Assembly (NCBI RefSeq): GCF_049675895.1
Contig: NZ_CP183834.1
Location: forward strand, 248,001 to 312,000
Length of the DNA: 64,000 nt
Direction: 5' to 3'
Origin: Ampullimonas aquatilis
GTDB lineage: Bacteria > Pseudomonadota > Gammaproteobacteria > Burkholderiales > Burkholderiaceae_D
Shown: one piece after another, positions 62,850-64,000 of the stretch
How the letters are laid out: the number at the start of each line of letters is the position of its first letter
How positions within the stretch are numbered: position 1 is the stretch's first letter
The notes under the pieces: model-generated
Databases searched by the model: none
Told to the model about the DNA's origin: nothing
Seen by the model: only the letters and a program-made list of their open reading frames with translations
Made by a program: the position numbers and the translations under genes

Positions 62850-63923
62850 ATGAAAAAAATAAAAACTGTAGTGGTCGATGACTCTGCCTTAATCAGGAGC
62901 TTGCTGAGTCGCATTATTAATGCTCAGAATGATATGGAAGTCGTGGGAGTAGCGCCAGATCCACTGATTGCCAGGGATATTATTCGGCAAACCAATCCAG
63001 ACGTTATTACGCTTGATGTTGAAATGCCGCGCATGGATGGTCTTGAGTTTCTTGAAAAAATCATGCGTTTGCGCCCTATGCCTGTGGTGATGATTTCAAC
63101 GCTGACTGAGCGTGGTTCAGAGATTACCATGCGTGCCTTGGAGTTGGGGGCGGTAGATTTTGTCAGCAAACCTAAGGTGGATATTCAAAATGGCATCAAT
63201 GCATTTGCTGATGACATTGTTCACAAGATTCGTGCTGCAGCACATGCCAAAGTGAAGGCCATTTTGCCTGGCTTGCCAATTCCGCAAAGAAGCCGGCCAA
63301 TTCCTGCTGTTGGCAATACCAGACTTAGTTCCGAAAAGCTAATCATTATTGGCGCTTCTACAGGTGGTACCGAGGCGATCAAGGATGTCTTGTGTCAGCT
63401 GCCACCAGACGCACCGGCCGTTTTGATTACTCAGCATATGCCAGCCGGTTTTACCGCTTCATTTGCCAAAAGACTGGATGGTCTTTGCAAAATTACGGTG
63501 AAGGAAGCCGTGCACGGTGAGCGAGTCTTGCCCGGACATGCCTACATTGCACCAGGTAGTCAGCATCTGTTGTTGGCTAAAAGCGGTGCCAACTACATGA
63601 CTCAATTGTCGGATGAGCCGCCAGTCAACCGTCACAAGCCCTCTGTGGAGGTTTTATTTGATTCGGCTGCCAAGTCCGCAGGTAAAAATGCGCTTGGCGT
63701 GATGCTGACTGGTATGGGTAAGGATGGTGCCTTGGCAATGCTACATATGAGGCAGGCGGGTTCATTCAATCTGGCACAGGACGAAGAAAGTTGTGTGGTA
63801 TTTGGCATGCCTAAAGAGGCCATCGCTGTGGGTGCCGTTGATGAAGTTCTGCCATTGGGCAAGATCGCTGATCGTCTCCTGGAAAAAATCATGCAATCGG
63901 GTGATCGAGCAATTCGAGTGTAA
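62850..63923 (+). CDS. cheB: Chemotaxis methylesterase CheB
   Basis: 357 residues. The receiver domain has VVVDDSALIRSLLSR and the phosphorylated Asp in DVITLDVEMPRMDGLEF. The methylesterase part has IIGASTGGTEAI (catalytic Ser), LITQHMPAGFTASFAKRLD (His) and VMLTGMGKDGALAM (Asp). It removes receptor methyl groups, completing the adaptation loop with cheR. Last complete gene of the window. Confidence 0.95.
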   Translation: MKKIKTVVVDDSALIRSLLSRIINAQNDMEVVGVAPDPLIARDIIRQTNPDVITLDVEMPRMDGLEFLEKIMRLRPMPVVMISTLTERGSEITMRALELGAVDFVSKPKVDIQNGINAFADDIVHKIRAAAHAKVKAILPGLPIPQRSRPIPAVGNTRLSSEKLIIIGASTGGTEAIKDVLCQLPPDAPAVLITQHMPAGFTASFAKRLDGLCKITVKEAVHGERVLPGHAYIAPGSQHLLLAKSGANYMTQLSDEPPVNRHKPSVEVLFDSAAKSAGKNALGVMLTGMGKDGALAMLHMRQAGSFNLAQDEESCVVFGMPKEAIAVGAVDEVLPLGKIADRLLEKIMQSGDRAIRV

Positions 63924-64000
63924 ACAGTATTCATGAATTGAACTTTTCAGCCGTTAATTAATGTCATCCCTTTCTATCAAAGAAAATTATGAGTTATCAA
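63924..64000. other. Tail after cheB, possible start of the next gene
   Basis: Two ATGs are open to the window edge, at 63961 (MSSLSIKENYEL) and 63989 (MSYQ). Neither has a strong ribosome site, and too little remains to name a product. Confidence 0.3.

Noticed and set aside
1..64000. tRNA, rRNA, CRISPR arrays, prophage and insertion sequences
   Set aside because: No cloverleaf-like T-loop sequences, repeat-spacer arrays, transposase motifs or phage genes were recognised while reading the window; small or degenerate ones could still have been missed by eye.

Overview
This 64 kb window looks like an ordinary chromosomal segment of a betaproteobacterium, most likely order Burkholderiales and perhaps Oxalobacteraceae. 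This rests on gene content and order only: gshA-gshB next to a PTS EIIA-HPr-EI set, comM-ubiK next to a porin-glnK-amtB unit, a coxB-ctaD-ctaG-ctaE-SURF1-ctaA-ctaB-sco locus, and a lone Mce/Mla-type transporter fused to a STAS domain. I found no rRNA, tRNA, CRISPR array, prophage or intact insertion sequence.

Layout. 0-4.5 kb: tail of an unidentified gene, an HPP-family membrane protein, a small ABM-domain protein and an Aer-like PAS chemoreceptor. 3.6-7.3 kb (minus strand): birA, coaX, a SPOR-domain protein and bioC, i.e. cofactor genes for biotin and CoA. 7.4-12.2 kb: four overlapping genes for a Mla/Mce lipid ABC transporter, then a VanZ-like membrane protein. 12.3-16.6 kb: a thioredoxin-like 2Fe-2S ferredoxin, a hydrolase, a PBP5-type carboxypeptidase, a ybeD-like gene, lipB and lipA. 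16.8-34.8 kb is more accessory: a TupA-like ATP-grasp plus methyltransferase pair, RidA, an EF-hand protein, a CsgG-like lipoprotein, a stand-alone ferritin-like protein facing a ferredoxin-ferritin fusion, a GGDEF/EAL protein, hydrolase, TlpA-like, DUF4197, lipoprotein and MFS genes, a MocR regulator facing a DUF2917 gene, a NIT-like membrane protein and comM. 35-38 kb: ubiK, then a sigma-54-type promoter before a TorF-like porin, glnK and amtB. 38-43 kb: glutathione synthesis and the regulatory-type PTS. 43-52 kb: aa3/caa3-type cytochrome c oxidase, its assembly factors and heme A synthesis. 53-64 kb: cheY, cheA, cheW, two chemoreceptors, cheR, cheD and cheB.

The most notable structures are: (1) a perfect 917-bp direct repeat that makes the signalling domains of the two adjacent chemoreceptors identical in DNA; (2) four copies of a previously unassigned intergenic element of about 76 bp, with three fixed blocks at conserved spacing, each lying after the 3' end of a gene; (3) a soluble chemoreceptor with three tandem 122-residue PAS repeats; and (4) the paired ferritin-like genes. 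Gene functions are assigned by reading motifs and overall resemblance; no database search was run.
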